Assembly (NCBI RefSeq): GCF_001456155.1
Contig: NZ_CP013293.1
Span: 3,224,001-3,288,000 of the forward strand
DNA from: Chryseobacterium sp. IHB B 17019
GTDB lineage: Bacteria; Bacteroidota; Bacteroidia; Flavobacteriales; Weeksellaceae
DNA length: 64,000 bases
Reading direction: 5' to 3'
In this document: piece after piece, positions 42,986 to 52,896 of the stretch
Position numbering within the stretch: position 1 is the first letter of the stretch
Layout of the letters: every line of letters begins with the position of its first letter
Program-made: the position numbers and the translations under genes
The notes under the pieces: generated by a model
The model's input: only the letters and a program-made list of their open reading frames with translations
Told to the model about the DNA's origin: nothing
Database searches by the model: none

Positions 42986-45691
42986 ATGAAAAAATATATT
43001 CTCTCACTCGCTGTTTTAGCGCTTTTTTATACAAAATCGGAAGCCTGCGCCTGGTCTGATCCGGATTATGAATACTTTAATTTATTTACCCAAAGTATTA
43101 TTAAGGATAAATCTTATCTGCCGTTTCTTCACAGCTACTCAACAAGGTTTTATACGGATTTCAAGCCTAATCAGATTCCGGATGAAAATATTGATGCCTG
43201 GAAAAAATTCTTTAATAATCAGTTGACTTTTGCGGAAACCGATTATCTGGTGAATAAAATGAATATTAATGATCTTAATGCATTAAAAAAAGGAAGTCCA
43301 ACGAATCAGCTATTGACAAAACTGGGATCCGGTTTCTATCAAAAATATCATGAAGGAATTGATTACCTGATCGAGGCCAAATACCTGGAGCCTTACATGA
43401 GAATCAATTATGTAGAAAGCCCAAACTCATTTTATTACAATGAAACCCAGGCTGAAAAAAATGCTACAAATCTTGATTACAATAAAACAATTTCTGCACT
43501 AACTTCCCTATACAACACTGCAAAAAATCCTGAAATCAAACAACGCTACGGATATCAGCTTGTTCGTTTCAATCATTACACCAGAAATTATGATGCTGCG
43601 GCCCAGGCGTTTAAAACTTATGTTGCACCCATAAAATTGAAAGGTACACCTTACATTATGGCACTTGACCAGCTTGCAGGAGCACAAAGAGGTTTGGGAT
43701 TGAACAGTGAAGCCAACTGGAATTTCTTTCAGGTTTTTAAAGACAGTAAAAGCCGTAAGGAATCTGCTTTTGTGTCAATGAAACTTTCAGATACTGCTTC
43801 TTTTAATAATATTTTAAAGAGAGCCAACACGGATGACGAAAAAAATATGGCATATTTCCTTTTGGGCTATGAAGATTTCAACAATCCGATTCCGATTATG
43901 GAAAAAATGTTTGAAATCAACCCTGATTCCGAAATTCTTAAAGTGATGGCTGTGAGAAGTATCAATGAGCTGGAAAGGAATTATCTCCCGATTTATTATT
44001 ACAGTTCAAACGATAATAATGCAACGGTACAAACGACAAACAATGTAAATAAAACAACCGATCAGCCAGAAACCGAAGCCACGGAAGTAAAAAAAGAAGA
44101 ATTTTCTTTCTGGCAAAAAATTGTGAGATTCTTTAAAAATCTTTTCGGTAGTTCGAAGGATAAAAAATCTACTGAATCCAAAGCCGGTCAAGATGATGAT
44201 GAACTGCTGAATAATCCGGACAGAATTCCAGTCTTTACCAAAAACAATTATTGGTATGACGAAAAATCCAAAGACTTTCTGGATGATCTGGAAAAATTCA
44301 CCGATAAGACAAAAGAAAAATCTAAAGATGAATATTGGCAAATTGCAGATGCTTATCTAAAGTTCCTGAAAAAAGATTATAAAGCAAGTACGGAAATTCT
44401 GAATGATATTAAAACGACCAATCCTGAATATCTGGAAGAGATCAAAAGAATGAAAATTTTGAATGATATCGTTTCCCGACCAAAAATTGATGCAGAATAC
44501 GAAGATCATTTAATGAAAGATTATGCTGAATATTTCACAGAAAAAGAAGTAAAAAAAGACAGTACGGAAACTACGGATTATGACTATTACGGTGAAGTTC
44601 CATCGACTAAAGACTTTCTGAAAGATGTTTTGGCGAACCGTTATTTCCTTCAGGGTGAAGACGGAAAATCCTACTTAATGAACAATAAGCTCTCGGATCT
44701 TCAATACAACCCGAATTCCAGCTTGGTGAAAAGTGTGGAAGATTTTTACAGGAAACCTAATAAGACCCAGTTTGAGCAACAGATTATTGCTAAAAACATT
44801 AATGATGTAGGAAGTATTGATGCATTTTTTGCAGTAATTTATGGTGACAGGGCGATGAGACAGGCTGATTTTGAAAAGGCAAAATCTTACTATCAAAAAG
44901 CCCAGGGCTTCTCAGGAATTCCAAGATCCGAATGGAATTATGATGCAAAAAAACAAACACCTCTTCAATATCCAGCAAATGTTTATAACGGTTTCAACAA
45001 CATTTCCGATCTGGTTTTCGGTCATAATGTTTGGGAAAGCTATCAAAGTGCGCCTGATGAAAGCATGGAGAAAGAAGATTACTCGCAATTTCCATTTATT
45101 AAGCCGACCATGAATAAAATGGAATTGGCGGATGCTTTAGTTCAGCTTCAAAAAATCGGAACGACGAAAAATGAAAAGTCTGCAACTGCGAATCGACTGA
45201 TTGGGAATTTATTGTACAATACTTCGATTTTAGGATATTACAGGCAACTATTTGTCATGGATATTGACAATACAAACGGCGGAAAATATGATTTCCGAAG
45301 CACCAACAAACAAAATCCTTATCAATATTATTACAAAAACTTCCTGGATCGCTCTTATATTGAGCCGGATAATTTTGATCTTGCCATTAACTATTATAAA
45401 AAGGCATTAGACATCTCATCTGATAAAGAGCAAAAAGCGAGAATTCTTTTCCAGATGGCAAGTGCTGAACAAGGTAAATATTATCAGTATGAAGCTCAAA
45501 ACCCTTCTAATATTGATTATTCAGACCCGAAATGGAGCGAAAAAACGGATGCTCACCAAAAACAGCTGGATCAGATTAAAAACCAGAAATACAGAACGTA
45601 TTTTGCACTGCTCAAGACTCAGTATGCTAATACGGAAACAGCAAAAAACCTTATGGGGAGCTGTTCTTACTTCAGTTACTTTATGAAATAA
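42986..45691 (+). CDS. Large secreted helical-repeat (TPR-like) protein, third gene of cassette
   Basis: A 901-residue protein with a signal peptide (cleavage near SEACA). It is mostly helical and carries degenerate TPR-like units, such as NHYTRNYDAAAQAFKTYV and DRAMRQADFEKAKSYYQKAQ. Residues 330-400 are a low-complexity Asn/Thr/Glu linker with an amphipathic segment FSFWQKIVRFFKNLFG. The C-terminal part returns to TPR-like helices (NYYKKALDISSDKEQKARILFQMASAEQGKYY). No catalytic motif is seen. It is the last gene of the cassette and ends at a strong terminator. A periplasmic scaffold for the two small partners is a reasonable guess. Confidence 0.7.
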   Translation: MKKYILSLAVLALFYTKSEACAWSDPDYEYFNLFTQSIIKDKSYLPFLHSYSTRFYTDFKPNQIPDENIDAWKKFFNNQLTFAETDYLVNKMNINDLNALKKGSPTNQLLTKLGSGFYQKYHEGIDYLIEAKYLEPYMRINYVESPNSFYYNETQAEKNATNLDYNKTISALTSLYNTAKNPEIKQRYGYQLVRFNHYTRNYDAAAQAFKTYVAPIKLKGTPYIMALDQLAGAQRGLGLNSEANWNFFQVFKDSKSRKESAFVSMKLSDTASFNNILKRANTDDEKNMAYFLLGYEDFNNPIPIMEKMFEINPDSEILKVMAVRSINELERNYLPIYYYSSNDNNATVQTTNNVNKTTDQPETEATEVKKEEFSFWQKIVRFFKNLFGSSKDKKSTESKAGQDDDELLNNPDRIPVFTKNNYWYDEKSKDFLDDLEKFTDKTKEKSKDEYWQIADAYLKFLKKDYKASTEILNDIKTTNPEYLEEIKRMKILNDIVSRPKIDAEYEDHLMKDYAEYFTEKEVKKDSTETTDYDYYGEVPSTKDFLKDVLANRYFLQGEDGKSYLMNNKLSDLQYNPNSSLVKSVEDFYRKPNKTQFEQQIIAKNINDVGSIDAFFAVIYGDRAMRQADFEKAKSYYQKAQGFSGIPRSEWNYDAKKQTPLQYPANVYNGFNNISDLVFGHNVWESYQSAPDESMEKEDYSQFPFIKPTMNKMELADALVQLQKIGTTKNEKSATANRLIGNLLYNTSILGYYRQLFVMDIDNTNGGKYDFRSTNKQNPYQYYYKNFLDRSYIEPDNFDLAINYYKKALDISSDKEQKARILFQMASAEQGKYYQYEAQNPSNIDYSDPKWSEKTDAHQKQLDQIKNQKYRTYFALLKTQYANTETAKNLMGSCSYFSYFMK

Positions 45692-45699
45692 ATCTTATG

Positions 45700-45728
45700 A
45701 AAAAAGGAATCAGTTTGATTCCTTTTTT
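45700..45728. terminator. Bidirectional terminator overlapping the stop of the iron permease-like gene
   Basis: AAAAAAGGAATCA and TGATTCCTTTTTT form a perfect 13-bp stem with a 3-nt loop. It terminates the TPR-like gene and the convergent gene, whose stop codon lies inside the stem. Confidence 0.88.
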
Positions 45729-46210
45729 TGTTGTTTTTCAAGCCACTCTTCATGTTTTTTCCTGAAGGCTTCGTGCTTATAGTCCTGATTTCTGTGAGCC
45801 GCATCTATTGAGTGCGAGCTATGGATATCATCATCTTCTTCAGCAAAATCTGAAAGTTTTTCATAATAATTATGAAGCTGATCGAGCTCTTTTTCCGTGA
45901 GATCTTCGATATCTACAATCCTGTTGCTGGCTTTTTCGTTGGCGGCAATCAGTTCATTTAGTTTGATCTGAATTGCTTTTGAATCTTTATTTTGTGCTTT
46001 CTGAATCAGGAAAACCATCAGAAAGGTAATAATTGTAGTTCCTGTATTAATAACAAGCTGCCACGTTTCTGAATAATTAAAAAACGGACCTGAAATAGCC
46101 CAAATAACAACGATCGTTGTTGCACCGATAAAAGCGTACGGGCTTCCAGTAAATTTGGTTGCCCAGTCTGAAAATCTTTCAAAAATACTCCTCTTATGTG
46201 AATTTGCCAT
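45710..46210 (-). CDS. Low-affinity iron permease family protein
   Basis: A 166-residue protein. Two membrane helices span about 25-45 and 52-70, in FTGSPYAFIGATTIVVIWAISG and LVINTGTTIITFLMVFLIQKAQNKD. The latter is the hallmark of the low-affinity iron permease (Fet4-like) family. The C-terminal half is charged and helical (DLTEKELDQLHNYYEKLSDF) and ends in a His/Glu/Lys-rich tail. The bacterial members have no proven transport activity; the name is by family. Single gene, convergent with the secreted cassette. Confidence 0.8.
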   Translation of the reverse strand: MANSHKRSIFERFSDWATKFTGSPYAFIGATTIVVIWAISGPFFNYSETWQLVINTGTTIITFLMVFLIQKAQNKDSKAIQIKLNELIAANEKASNRIVDIEDLTEKELDQLHNYYEKLSDFAEEDDDIHSSHSIDAAHRNQDYKHEAFRKKHEEWLEKQQKKESN

Positions 46211-46281
46211 TTTTAAATCAGTTTAGAAAAAACATGCAAAAACTCCGCCGAAGTAAGCAGAGTTTGAGTTAAGTTAATTGG

Positions 46282-47106
46282 TTAATATTTTACAGCTTTA
46301 TTGAGCTCTATTGGATTATTTGTTTTTTTGAGCATTTCCTGCAGTTTCCTACTGAGATCATTAAATTGCTCGATATTAGTGATTTTTGTTCCCATGACAA
46401 ACATTTGTCCCTGCATATTCTCTTTGAAGTTATTTCTCATATTGGCCAAAGGATCATTAAAAAATTCTTTCTTTTTCTTTTCCCTCATTTTTTCTGAAAT
46501 CATTAATGGTTTCCTTCCATAGAAAGTTTCAACAATTCCGGTGGTATCGTATGTTTCTTTTAACTTATTATTTTTAACTAAAGTAAAAATGAAATTAGAC
46601 TTAGAGTCCTGCAATTCGAATATCAATCCAGGCAAACCGTTGAACTTATAAGGTCCTTCCGGAATATTAATTTCTTTATTAAACCATGCTGTCCAGTTTC
46701 TTCCGCCGAAATTGGCTGTGGCTTTTTGCAAAGTATATTCACCTGTTTTTTTAGTTTCAGTTGATAATTTCCAGTTGATTTTATCTTCACTTATGTAAGA
46801 GAACATATCAAAATTGATTAATTCATAATTCTGATTTTTAAATGAATTTCGTTCTCTCTTGACGGTTGGAAAATCACCGCCGTATTGATGCTCATAATTA
46901 CCTTTTACCTTGTTGATGGAATCGGATTCCAAATAATAATATTCGTAAAACTTTACGTCTTTCGGATTGACATCTAATACAAAATTCAATTTATCAAAAT
47001 TTGTTTGTGTTGAATCTCTTTTAAACTGAAGTTCATAAATAAACCGGTTTGTCTGTGCATTGATACAAAAACTCATTAATACCATTAATGATAGAATTCT
47101 TTTCAT
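46282..47106 (-). CDS. GLPGLI family secreted protein
   Basis: A 274-residue protein from the ATG at 47106. The frame runs to 47175, but a full-consensus promoter lies between the two ATGs, so the upstream one is not transcribed. From 47106 the product begins with a signal peptide (MKRILSLMVLMSFCINAQ). It contains the family motif FNGLPGLIFELQDSKSNFIF. GLPGLI proteins are common in Bacteroidetes; their function is unknown, and some lie near outer-membrane transporters. None is adjacent here. Confidence 0.9.
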   Translation of the reverse strand: MKRILSLMVLMSFCINAQTNRFIYELQFKRDSTQTNFDKLNFVLDVNPKDVKFYEYYYLESDSINKVKGNYEHQYGGDFPTVKRERNSFKNQNYELINFDMFSYISEDKINWKLSTETKKTGEYTLQKATANFGGRNWTAWFNKEINIPEGPYKFNGLPGLIFELQDSKSNFIFTLVKNNKLKETYDTTGIVETFYGRKPLMISEKMREKKKKEFFNDPLANMRNNFKENMQGQMFVMGTKITNIEQFNDLSRKLQEMLKKTNNPIELNKAVKY

Positions 47107-47119
47107 AGTAATTTTTTTA

Positions 47120-47149
47120 CAAATATATAAAATATTTAGAACCTTGCAA
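47120..47149 (-). promoter_or_regulatory. Full-consensus promoter of the GLPGLI gene
   Basis: On the minus strand TTG, a 19-nt spacer and TATATTTG. The implied start near 47115 leaves about 9 nt of leader before the ATG at 47106 and excludes the ATG at 47175. Confidence 0.75.
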
Positions 47150-47258
47150 TACATAATAGTGTTGTATTTAAACATCTGAAAATTAAATTAAACTTTATTT
47201 ATATCTCAGAAATTTGAATTAATTTTAGACTAAACTAAAATCATTAAAACAAAATATT

Positions 47259-48272
47259 ATGAAATCATCCATTTCAAATGAGGAATTCTATGCTGGCTTA
47301 CAGCATCTACCAAAACTCCAATACCCTTTTCCGGATTTTATTCATCCTGATTTCCAACAACAAAGGCAGGAGTATTATGACTGGATAGACCGGGAATATA
47401 CTTTCCACAGCCGGGAAGCCTGTGAAAAACACAAAAAACATAACCTAACTGATATTGCTGCACGTGGTTGTCCATTCCTGAAAACAATTGATGAACTCCG
47501 GCCTTTGGCAAATTATGCCGCAAATGGCGCTATGATGGATGATTATTGGGATCGTTGCACTCACGAAGAAATGACTGAAATAAGTAAACGTATAATCGCA
47601 CTACTCACCGGTGAAGATCTAAAAGAACCTATTGACAATGGGATATTCCATCAGTTCTGGATATTAAGGCAGGACGCCATTAAATGTGGCATGCCTGAAT
47701 ATTTATATCAAAAATATGTGAATGCAATACGTGATGTTTTTCAAGGCTATTCGGATGAAAGGGTTTATTACAGGGCGAATGTAATTCCCACTTTAGCAGT
47801 TTACATGCTTATCCGAAACGCTACAAGCGGAGCACATCCTTTTTGCTGGTATGTAGCTATGCAGAAAGATTATCGCCAGTTACCAGATAATGTATTTGAT
47901 CATCCCCATATTTTGCGTTTGCATACGATTTGTTCAATATTGATCGGTATTCACAACGATATTATCTCTTTACCAAAAGAACTTAGCAGGGAAGAAGATA
48001 CAATGAATCTCGTTAAAGTATTAAAGCAGGAACATAACATATCAATTCATGATGCTTACATGATGGCTCTTGATATTCATGATAATTATCTAAATGAATT
48101 TCTGGTTTTACATAAAAATCTCCCTCAATTCGGGAAATGGCAGGAAATGGCTTATGACTATGTCCAGGATCTTGGTATTATGGTAGCCGGAGTTTACGCA
48201 TGGCACACCAATGATACAACGCGTTATGTAAACGGCGGGTATGTAGAAGGAGAATATGTAAGTAAGGATTAA
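47259..48272 (+). CDS. Class I terpene synthase
   Basis: A 337-residue bacterial class I terpene synthase. The acidic metal motif is DDYWD (94-98). The NSE triad is NDIISLPKE (Asn233, Asp234, Ser237, Glu241), and the RY motif follows near residue 321 (TTRYVNGGY). Arg186 in the LIRNAT region is a candidate diphosphate sensor. The family cyclises farnesyl, geranyl or geranylgeranyl diphosphate in the cytoplasm. No prenyltransferase, P450 or methyltransferase gene is adjacent, so it acts alone on a central isoprenoid precursor. Product cannot be predicted. It ends at a bidirectional terminator. Confidence 0.88.
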   Translation: MKSSISNEEFYAGLQHLPKLQYPFPDFIHPDFQQQRQEYYDWIDREYTFHSREACEKHKKHNLTDIAARGCPFLKTIDELRPLANYAANGAMMDDYWDRCTHEEMTEISKRIIALLTGEDLKEPIDNGIFHQFWILRQDAIKCGMPEYLYQKYVNAIRDVFQGYSDERVYYRANVIPTLAVYMLIRNATSGAHPFCWYVAMQKDYRQLPDNVFDHPHILRLHTICSILIGIHNDIISLPKELSREEDTMNLVKVLKQEHNISIHDAYMMALDIHDNYLNEFLVLHKNLPQFGKWQEMAYDYVQDLGIMVAGVYAWHTNDTTRYVNGGYVEGEYVSKD

Positions 48273-48274
48273 AT

Positions 48275-48306
48275 AAAAAAAGGAATCGTATATGATTCCT
48301 TTTTTT
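48275..48306. terminator. Bidirectional terminator between terpene synthase and carbonic anhydrase
   Basis: AAAAAAAGGAATC and GATTCCTTTTTTT form a perfect 13-bp stem over a 6-nt loop. It ends both convergent genes. The stem sequence resembles the one at 45700-45728. Confidence 0.88.
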
Positions 48307-48321
48307 ACTTCTTAGATATTT

Positions 48322-49167
48322 TTAATATCCCATATTCATATAAACTTTTCTTCCGTTTAATGGCTGAATAGCTCTGAAATTAGGTTCTGTATAAATTGAT
48401 TTGTAAGAATTAAATTGATCGGCAGATAGCTGTTGTTTGTTCTTAAATACAAACCATGTAACAGGTCCTCCATTTGTAATAGAAGAGTTTGCACCAAAGT
48501 TTGGAGTTGTCAGTGAGCCGTTATAGGTAAAATATTCCCGCGAGTTGGCTGGCAATAATCCCGCAATATCAAATGTGGTATTTGGAGAGTTTATAGCATT
48601 ATTATTGGCTGGAGATTGGGCAAATAAATTTTGAAGTAAAGTATTTCCGCTACCAAGATCAACCAAAACACCTAAAACAACATAAGAATTGTCCGCTGCC
48701 ACATTCACAAAGTGGATTTCCATGGTGCTGTATTTCCCATCAATGGTATGCTCGCTGCTGTAATGAAAGTGAAAATTTACCAGATTGTACTTTTTACCGT
48801 TTACAGTAATATAATTATTAAAATTATCAGTTCCGTTTACATTTACCCGAAGATTTTCACCCGCATTATTCTGGACCGAACTTAAAGTGACAGCACCGTA
48901 ATGAATCGTCGGATCACTACTGTGGAATACAACGGCTTTTGATGGCTCGATATTAATTGGGGTCTGTGCTTCTGCAACTGCGGCGGGAATGTTTGAAGTA
49001 AAGATTGGTGTACTGATAATGTCTGAAGGATAGGAGTTCAGCTCATGTAATGTCTCGTTATCGCTTTGGCAGGATGTTAATAACATAGTAGGAATTAACC
49101 CTAAAATAAAAACAATTTTTCTGACATTGGGTTTCAACCCCAATGATAAATTTACTTTTTTTCTCAT
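48322..49167 (-). CDS. Alpha-carbonic anhydrase lipoprotein
   Basis: A 281-residue exported alpha-class carbonic anhydrase. A lipoprotein signal ends at TMLLTSC (Cys33). The zinc ligands are His132 and His134 in FHFHYSSEH and His151 in MEIHFVN, and Glu138 is the usual gate-keeping acid. The domain covers about 60-280 and ends with PLNGRKVYMNMGY. It hydrates CO2 in the periplasm or at the cell surface. Single gene, about 260 nt downstream of the str operon and convergent with the terpene synthase. Confidence 0.92.
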   Translation of the reverse strand: MRKKVNLSLGLKPNVRKIVFILGLIPTMLLTSCQSDNETLHELNSYPSDIISTPIFTSNIPAAVAEAQTPINIEPSKAVVFHSSDPTIHYGAVTLSSVQNNAGENLRVNVNGTDNFNNYITVNGKKYNLVNFHFHYSSEHTIDGKYSTMEIHFVNVAADNSYVVLGVLVDLGSGNTLLQNLFAQSPANNNAINSPNTTFDIAGLLPANSREYFTYNGSLTTPNFGANSSITNGGPVTWFVFKNKQQLSADQFNSYKSIYTEPNFRAIQPLNGRKVYMNMGY

Positions 49168-49370
49168 TTGTATCTAATAATTATGTTTAATTATTGAACG
49201 CAAATTTATAGATATTTTAAAAGTTAATAAACAGCAAGTCAATATTTTAATTAAGTTTTAATCGAAATTAAAAATTCATAAAGTGATTAAAAATTTTAAT
49301 TTAAAATATTAAAAGCATGTAAAATTATTCATATTCATTCAAGGCAATTTGAATAAGAGATTTAAGCAAA

Positions 49371-49400
49371 AAAAATCCGCTCCAAAAAGGAACGGATTTT
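49371..49400 (-). terminator. Terminator of the str operon after rpsJ
   Basis: AAAATCCG(T/C)TCC-type arms pair over an AAAAA loop (about 11 bp, one mismatch) and the minus strand continues in seven or more T. It lies 28 nt after the rpsJ stop, so the str transcript ends here rather than reading toward rplC. Confidence 0.8.
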
Positions 49401-49428
49401 ATTATAATCATTGCAAAGTATGCAATTA

Positions 49429-49734
49429 TCACACTTTAATTTCCACGTCTACACCGCTTGGCAACTCTAATTTCATTAGAGCATCCACAGTTTTGGAAGA
49501 AGAAGAGTAGATATCCATCAATCTCTTGTGAGCAGAAAGTTGGAACTGTTCTCTAGCTTTCTTGTTTACGTGTGGAGATCTCAACACAGTGAAGATTCTC
49601 TTATTTGTTGGCAATGGAATAGGTCCGTTTACAACAGCACCAGTAGCCTTTACCGTTTTTACGATTTTCTCAGCAGACTTGTCTACCAAGTTGTAATCGT
49701 AAGATTTTAGTTTTATTCTGATTCTTTGTGACAT
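49429..49734 (-). CDS. rpsJ: 30S ribosomal protein S10
   Basis: A 101-residue S10, starting [25 protein letters not shown] and ending [11 protein letters not shown]. Besides its ribosomal role it is the NusE antitermination factor. It is the last gene of the str operon, 16 nt after fusA. In Bacteroidota it is normally followed by rplC; here a terminator follows and rplC is 14 kb away. Confidence 0.98.
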   Translation of the reverse strand: MSQRIRIKLKSYDYNLVDKSAEKIVKTVKATGAVVNGPIPLPTNKRIFTVLRSPHVNKKAREQFQLSAHKRLMDIYSSSSKTVDALMKLELPSGVDVEIKV

Positions 49735-49750
49735 TTCTTTAGTTTAAAAA

Positions 49751-51868
49751 TTAACCTTTTGCTTTAGCAATGATTTCTTCAGCAACGTTTTGTGGAGTAG
49801 CCTGGTATTTCTCTAATTCCATAGAAGAAGTAGCTCTTCCTGATGAAAGTGTTCTTAGAGTTGTTACATATCCAAACATTTCAGAAAGTGGAACAGAACC
49901 TTTGATTACAACAGCACCGTTTTTCTCTTCCTGACCACTGATGGTACCTCTTCTCTTGTTAAGGTCACCAATGATATTACCCATATATTCTTCCGGAGTT
50001 ACAACTTCCAGTTTCATAATTGGCTCCATGATTACTGGCTTAGCAGCACGTCCCGCTTCTTTAAATCCTAATTTAGCAGCCATCTCAAAAGAAAGTGCAT
50101 CAGAATCCACTGCGTGGAAAGATCCGTCTTTAAGAACTACTTTAATACCTTCAACTTCGAAACCAGCCAAAGGACCGTTTTTCATTGCAGCTTTAAAGCC
50201 TTTTTCAATAGCAGGAACAAATTCTCTAGGAACGTTACCACCTTTGATCTCGTTAATAAATTCTAAACCTATTTTACCTTCGTCAGCTGGTCCTAGTTCA
50301 AATACGATATCCGCAAATTTACCTTTACCACCAGATTGTTTTTTGTAAACTTCTCTGTGCTGAGCAACTTTTGTAAGATTTTCTTTGTATTCTACCTGAG
50401 GCTGACCTTGGTTTACTTCTACTTTGAACTCTCTTCTCATACGATCTACAATGATATCAAGGTGAAGCTCACCCATACCAGAGATAATCGTTTGTCCTGA
50501 AGCCTCGTCTGTTCTTACCGTAAATGTAGGATCTTCTTCAGCTAGTTTAGCCAGAGCGTTACCCATTTTATCTTGGTCAGCTTTAGTTTTAGGCTCAACA
50601 GCGATACCAATTACCGGATCAGGGAAAACCATCGATTCTAGAATGATTGGGTTTTTCTCGTCACACATTGTATCACCGGTTTTGATAGATTTGAATCCTA
50701 CCGCTGCACCAATATCTCCTGCTTCAATATATTCTACAGGATTTTGCTTGTTAGCGTGCATCTGATAGATTCTTGAGATTCTTTCTTTATCACCTGAACG
50801 AGTGTTCAAGATATAAGAACCTGCATCTAATCTTCCAGAGTATGCTCTGAAGAAAGCTAATCTTCCCACGAATGGGTCAGTAGCAATCTTAAATGCTAAA
50901 GCCGCGAAAGGCTCGTTTACATCTGGTTTTCTTGTAATTTCAGCGTCAGTTCTAGGGTCAGTACCTTTGATATCATCTTTATCCAATGGTGAAGGCAAGT
51001 ATTTACATACTGCATCCAACATAAACTGTACTCCTTTATTTTTGAATGAAGAACCACAAGTCATTGGGATAATAGATAAATCGATAGTAGCTTTTCTTAG
51101 AGCTTCGTTGATTTCGTCTTCAGAGATTGAATCCGGATCTTCGAAGAATTTCTCCATCAAAGTCTCATCGTAGTCAGCCACAGCTTCTACTAATTTCTCT
51201 CTGTATTCAAGAACTTCATCTTTCATGTCTTCCGGAATTGGAACTACTTCGAAAGTAGCACCTTGTCCAGCTTCATCCCAGATGATCGCTCTGTTTTTAA
51301 TTAAGTCTACAACACCTTTAAAATCTTCTTCAGCACCGATTGGTAAAACGATTGGAACTGCATTAGATCCTAACATTTCTTTTACTTGTTTTACAACGTT
51401 CAAGAAGTCAGCACCCTGTCTGTCCATTTTGTTTACGAATCCCATTCTTGCAACTTTGTAGTTGTCAGCAAGCCTCCAGTTTGTTTCAGACTGAGGCTCT
51501 ACTCCATCTACTGCAGAGAATAAGAATACCAATCCATCCAATACTCTCAAAGATCTGTTTACCTCTACGGTGAAGTCAACGTGTCCCGGTGTATCAATGA
51601 TGTTGAAGTGATAAGATTTACTTTCAGGTAAAATCTTACCCTGGTCAGTTGGGAAGTTCCAGTTACAAGTTGTAGCTGCAGAAGTAATAGTAATACCTCT
51701 TTCTGCTTCCTGCTCCATCCAGTCCATTGTAGAAGCACCATCGTGAACTTCACCAATTTTGTGGTTTACACCTGTATAGAATAAAATCCTTTCTGTAGTG
51801 GTAGTCTTACCGGCATCAATATGCGCAGCAATACCAATATTTCTTGTATATTTAAGATCTCTACTCAT
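49751..51868 (-). CDS. fusA: Elongation factor G
   Basis: A 705-residue translocase EF-G. The GTPase motifs are visible: [15 protein letters not shown] (P-loop), DTPGHVDFT (G3) and [10 protein letters not shown] (G4). Domains II-V follow with normal length. Translation elongation GTPase acting on the ribosome. It lies 6 nt after rpsG. The tuf gene, common in other bacterial str operons, is absent here. Confidence 0.98.
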   Translation of the reverse strand: MSRDLKYTRNIGIAAHIDAGKTTTTERILFYTGVNHKIGEVHDGASTMDWMEQEAERGITITSAATTCNWNFPTDQGKILPESKSYHFNIIDTPGHVDFTVEVNRSLRVLDGLVFLFSAVDGVEPQSETNWRLADNYKVARMGFVNKMDRQGADFLNVVKQVKEMLGSNAVPIVLPIGAEEDFKGVVDLIKNRAIIWDEAGQGATFEVVPIPEDMKDEVLEYREKLVEAVADYDETLMEKFFEDPDSISEDEINEALRKATIDLSIIPMTCGSSFKNKGVQFMLDAVCKYLPSPLDKDDIKGTDPRTDAEITRKPDVNEPFAALAFKIATDPFVGRLAFFRAYSGRLDAGSYILNTRSGDKERISRIYQMHANKQNPVEYIEAGDIGAAVGFKSIKTGDTMCDEKNPIILESMVFPDPVIGIAVEPKTKADQDKMGNALAKLAEEDPTFTVRTDEASGQTIISGMGELHLDIIVDRMRREFKVEVNQGQPQVEYKENLTKVAQHREVYKKQSGGKGKFADIVFELGPADEGKIGLEFINEIKGGNVPREFVPAIEKGFKAAMKNGPLAGFEVEGIKVVLKDGSFHAVDSDALSFEMAAKLGFKEAGRAAKPVIMEPIMKLEVVTPEEYMGNIIGDLNKRRGTISGQEEKNGAVVIKGSVPLSEMFGYVTTLRTLSSGRATSSMELEKYQATPQNVAEEIIAKAKG

Positions 51869-51874
51869 TTCTAA

Positions 51875-52351
51875 TTAGAATTTAAAGTGTGAGAAAGCTT
51901 TGTTAGCTTCCGCCATTTTGTGAGTATCAGTTTTCTTTTTGTAAGCTGCACCTTCTTCTCTTGAAGCGGCTACAACTTCGTTAGCTAATTTCAAAGCCAT
52001 AGACTTATCATTTCTAGCTTTAGAATATTTGATTAACCATTTCATTGCCATAGAAATTTTTCTATCAGCTCTGATTGGCATAGGAATCTGGAAATTAGCT
52101 CCACCTACTCTTCTAGAACGTACTTCTACGTGAGGCATAACGTTTGTTAATGCATCTTTCCAGATTTCAAGGGCTGTTTTTTCAGTTTCTCCTTTTTTAG
52201 TTTCTACGATATCCAATGCATCATAGAAAATTTTGAATGCGATTGACTTTTTACCGTCAAGCATTAAGTTGTTTACGAATCTTGTTACCAATTGATCATT
52301 AAATTTCGGATCTGGTAACAACGGTCTTTTTTTCGCTTTTGTCTTTCTCAT
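51875..52351 (-). CDS. rpsG: 30S ribosomal protein S7
   Basis: A 158-residue S7, assembly starter of the 30S head and contact for E-site tRNA. It contains [22 protein letters not shown] and [19 protein letters not shown]. It lies 23 nt after rpsL. Confidence 0.98.
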   Translation of the reverse strand: MRKTKAKKRPLLPDPKFNDQLVTRFVNNLMLDGKKSIAFKIFYDALDIVETKKGETEKTALEIWKDALTNVMPHVEVRSRRVGGANFQIPMPIRADRKISMAMKWLIKYSKARNDKSMALKLANEVVAASREEGAAYKKKTDTHKMAEANKAFSHFKF

Positions 52352-52374
52352 TGTTTCTGTACCTTATTTAATGA

Positions 52375-52788
52375 TTATTTTTTCTTTCCTTTTGCTGGTG
52401 CAGCTGCAGCCTGACCTGGTTTAGGTCTCTTAGCTCCATACTTCGATCTTCTCTGTGTTCTTCCATTTACACCTGCAGTGTCTAATGCACCTCTTACGAT
52501 GTGGTAACGTACTCCCGGTAGGTCTTTCACCCTTCCGCCTCTTACCAATACTATCGAGTGCTCTTGAAGATTATGTCCTTCGCCCGGGATGTAGGCGTTA
52601 ACTTCCTTCCCATTAGAAAGTCTTACCCTTGCAACTTTTCTTAGTGCAGAGTTAGGTTTCTTAGGAGTCGTGGTATATACTCTCGTACATACACCGCGTC
52701 TTTGTGGACAAGAATCAAGGGCAGCCGATTTGCTCTTCTTGGCAAGCGTGGCTCTTCCTTTTCTTACTAATTGTTGAATAGTAGGCAT
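52375..52788 (-). CDS. rpsL: 30S ribosomal protein S12
   Basis: A 137-residue S12 at the decoding centre. The two loops that carry streptomycin-resistance changes read [13 protein letters not shown] and [13 protein letters not shown], both wild type. The last ~15 residues are an Ala/Lys-rich tail. It is the first gene of the str operon, with a full-consensus promoter 25 nt upstream. Confidence 0.98.
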   Translation of the reverse strand: MPTIQQLVRKGRATLAKKSKSAALDSCPQRRGVCTRVYTTTPKKPNSALRKVARVRLSNGKEVNAYIPGEGHNLQEHSIVLVRGGRVKDLPGVRYHIVRGALDTAGVNGRTQRRSKYGAKRPKPGQAAAAPAKGKKK

Positions 52789-52812
52789 TTAATTGCTTTT
52801 TATTTTAGGGTG

Positions 52813-52842
52813 CAAAAATAACAATATTTTTTTAATTAACAA
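52813..52842 (-). promoter_or_regulatory. Promoter of the str operon
   Basis: On the minus strand TTG, a 19-nt spacer and TATTTTTG, a full consensus match. Transcription would begin near 52809, about 20 nt before the rpsL ATG. Confidence 0.72.
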
Positions 52843-52896
52843 GCAGTTATGTAGAAATAATCTTTTTTATTAAAAATTAATTAACAGACACTTATA

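Noticed and set aside
35605..49428. A mobile island between the split ribosomal operons
   Set aside because: No integrase, transposase, tRNA, direct repeat or clear base-composition jump was seen. A past rearrangement is possible, a recognisable mobile element is not.
49941..50348. 135-codon frame antisense to fusA
   Set aside because: Shadow of fusA, Ser/Pro-rich with no independent support.
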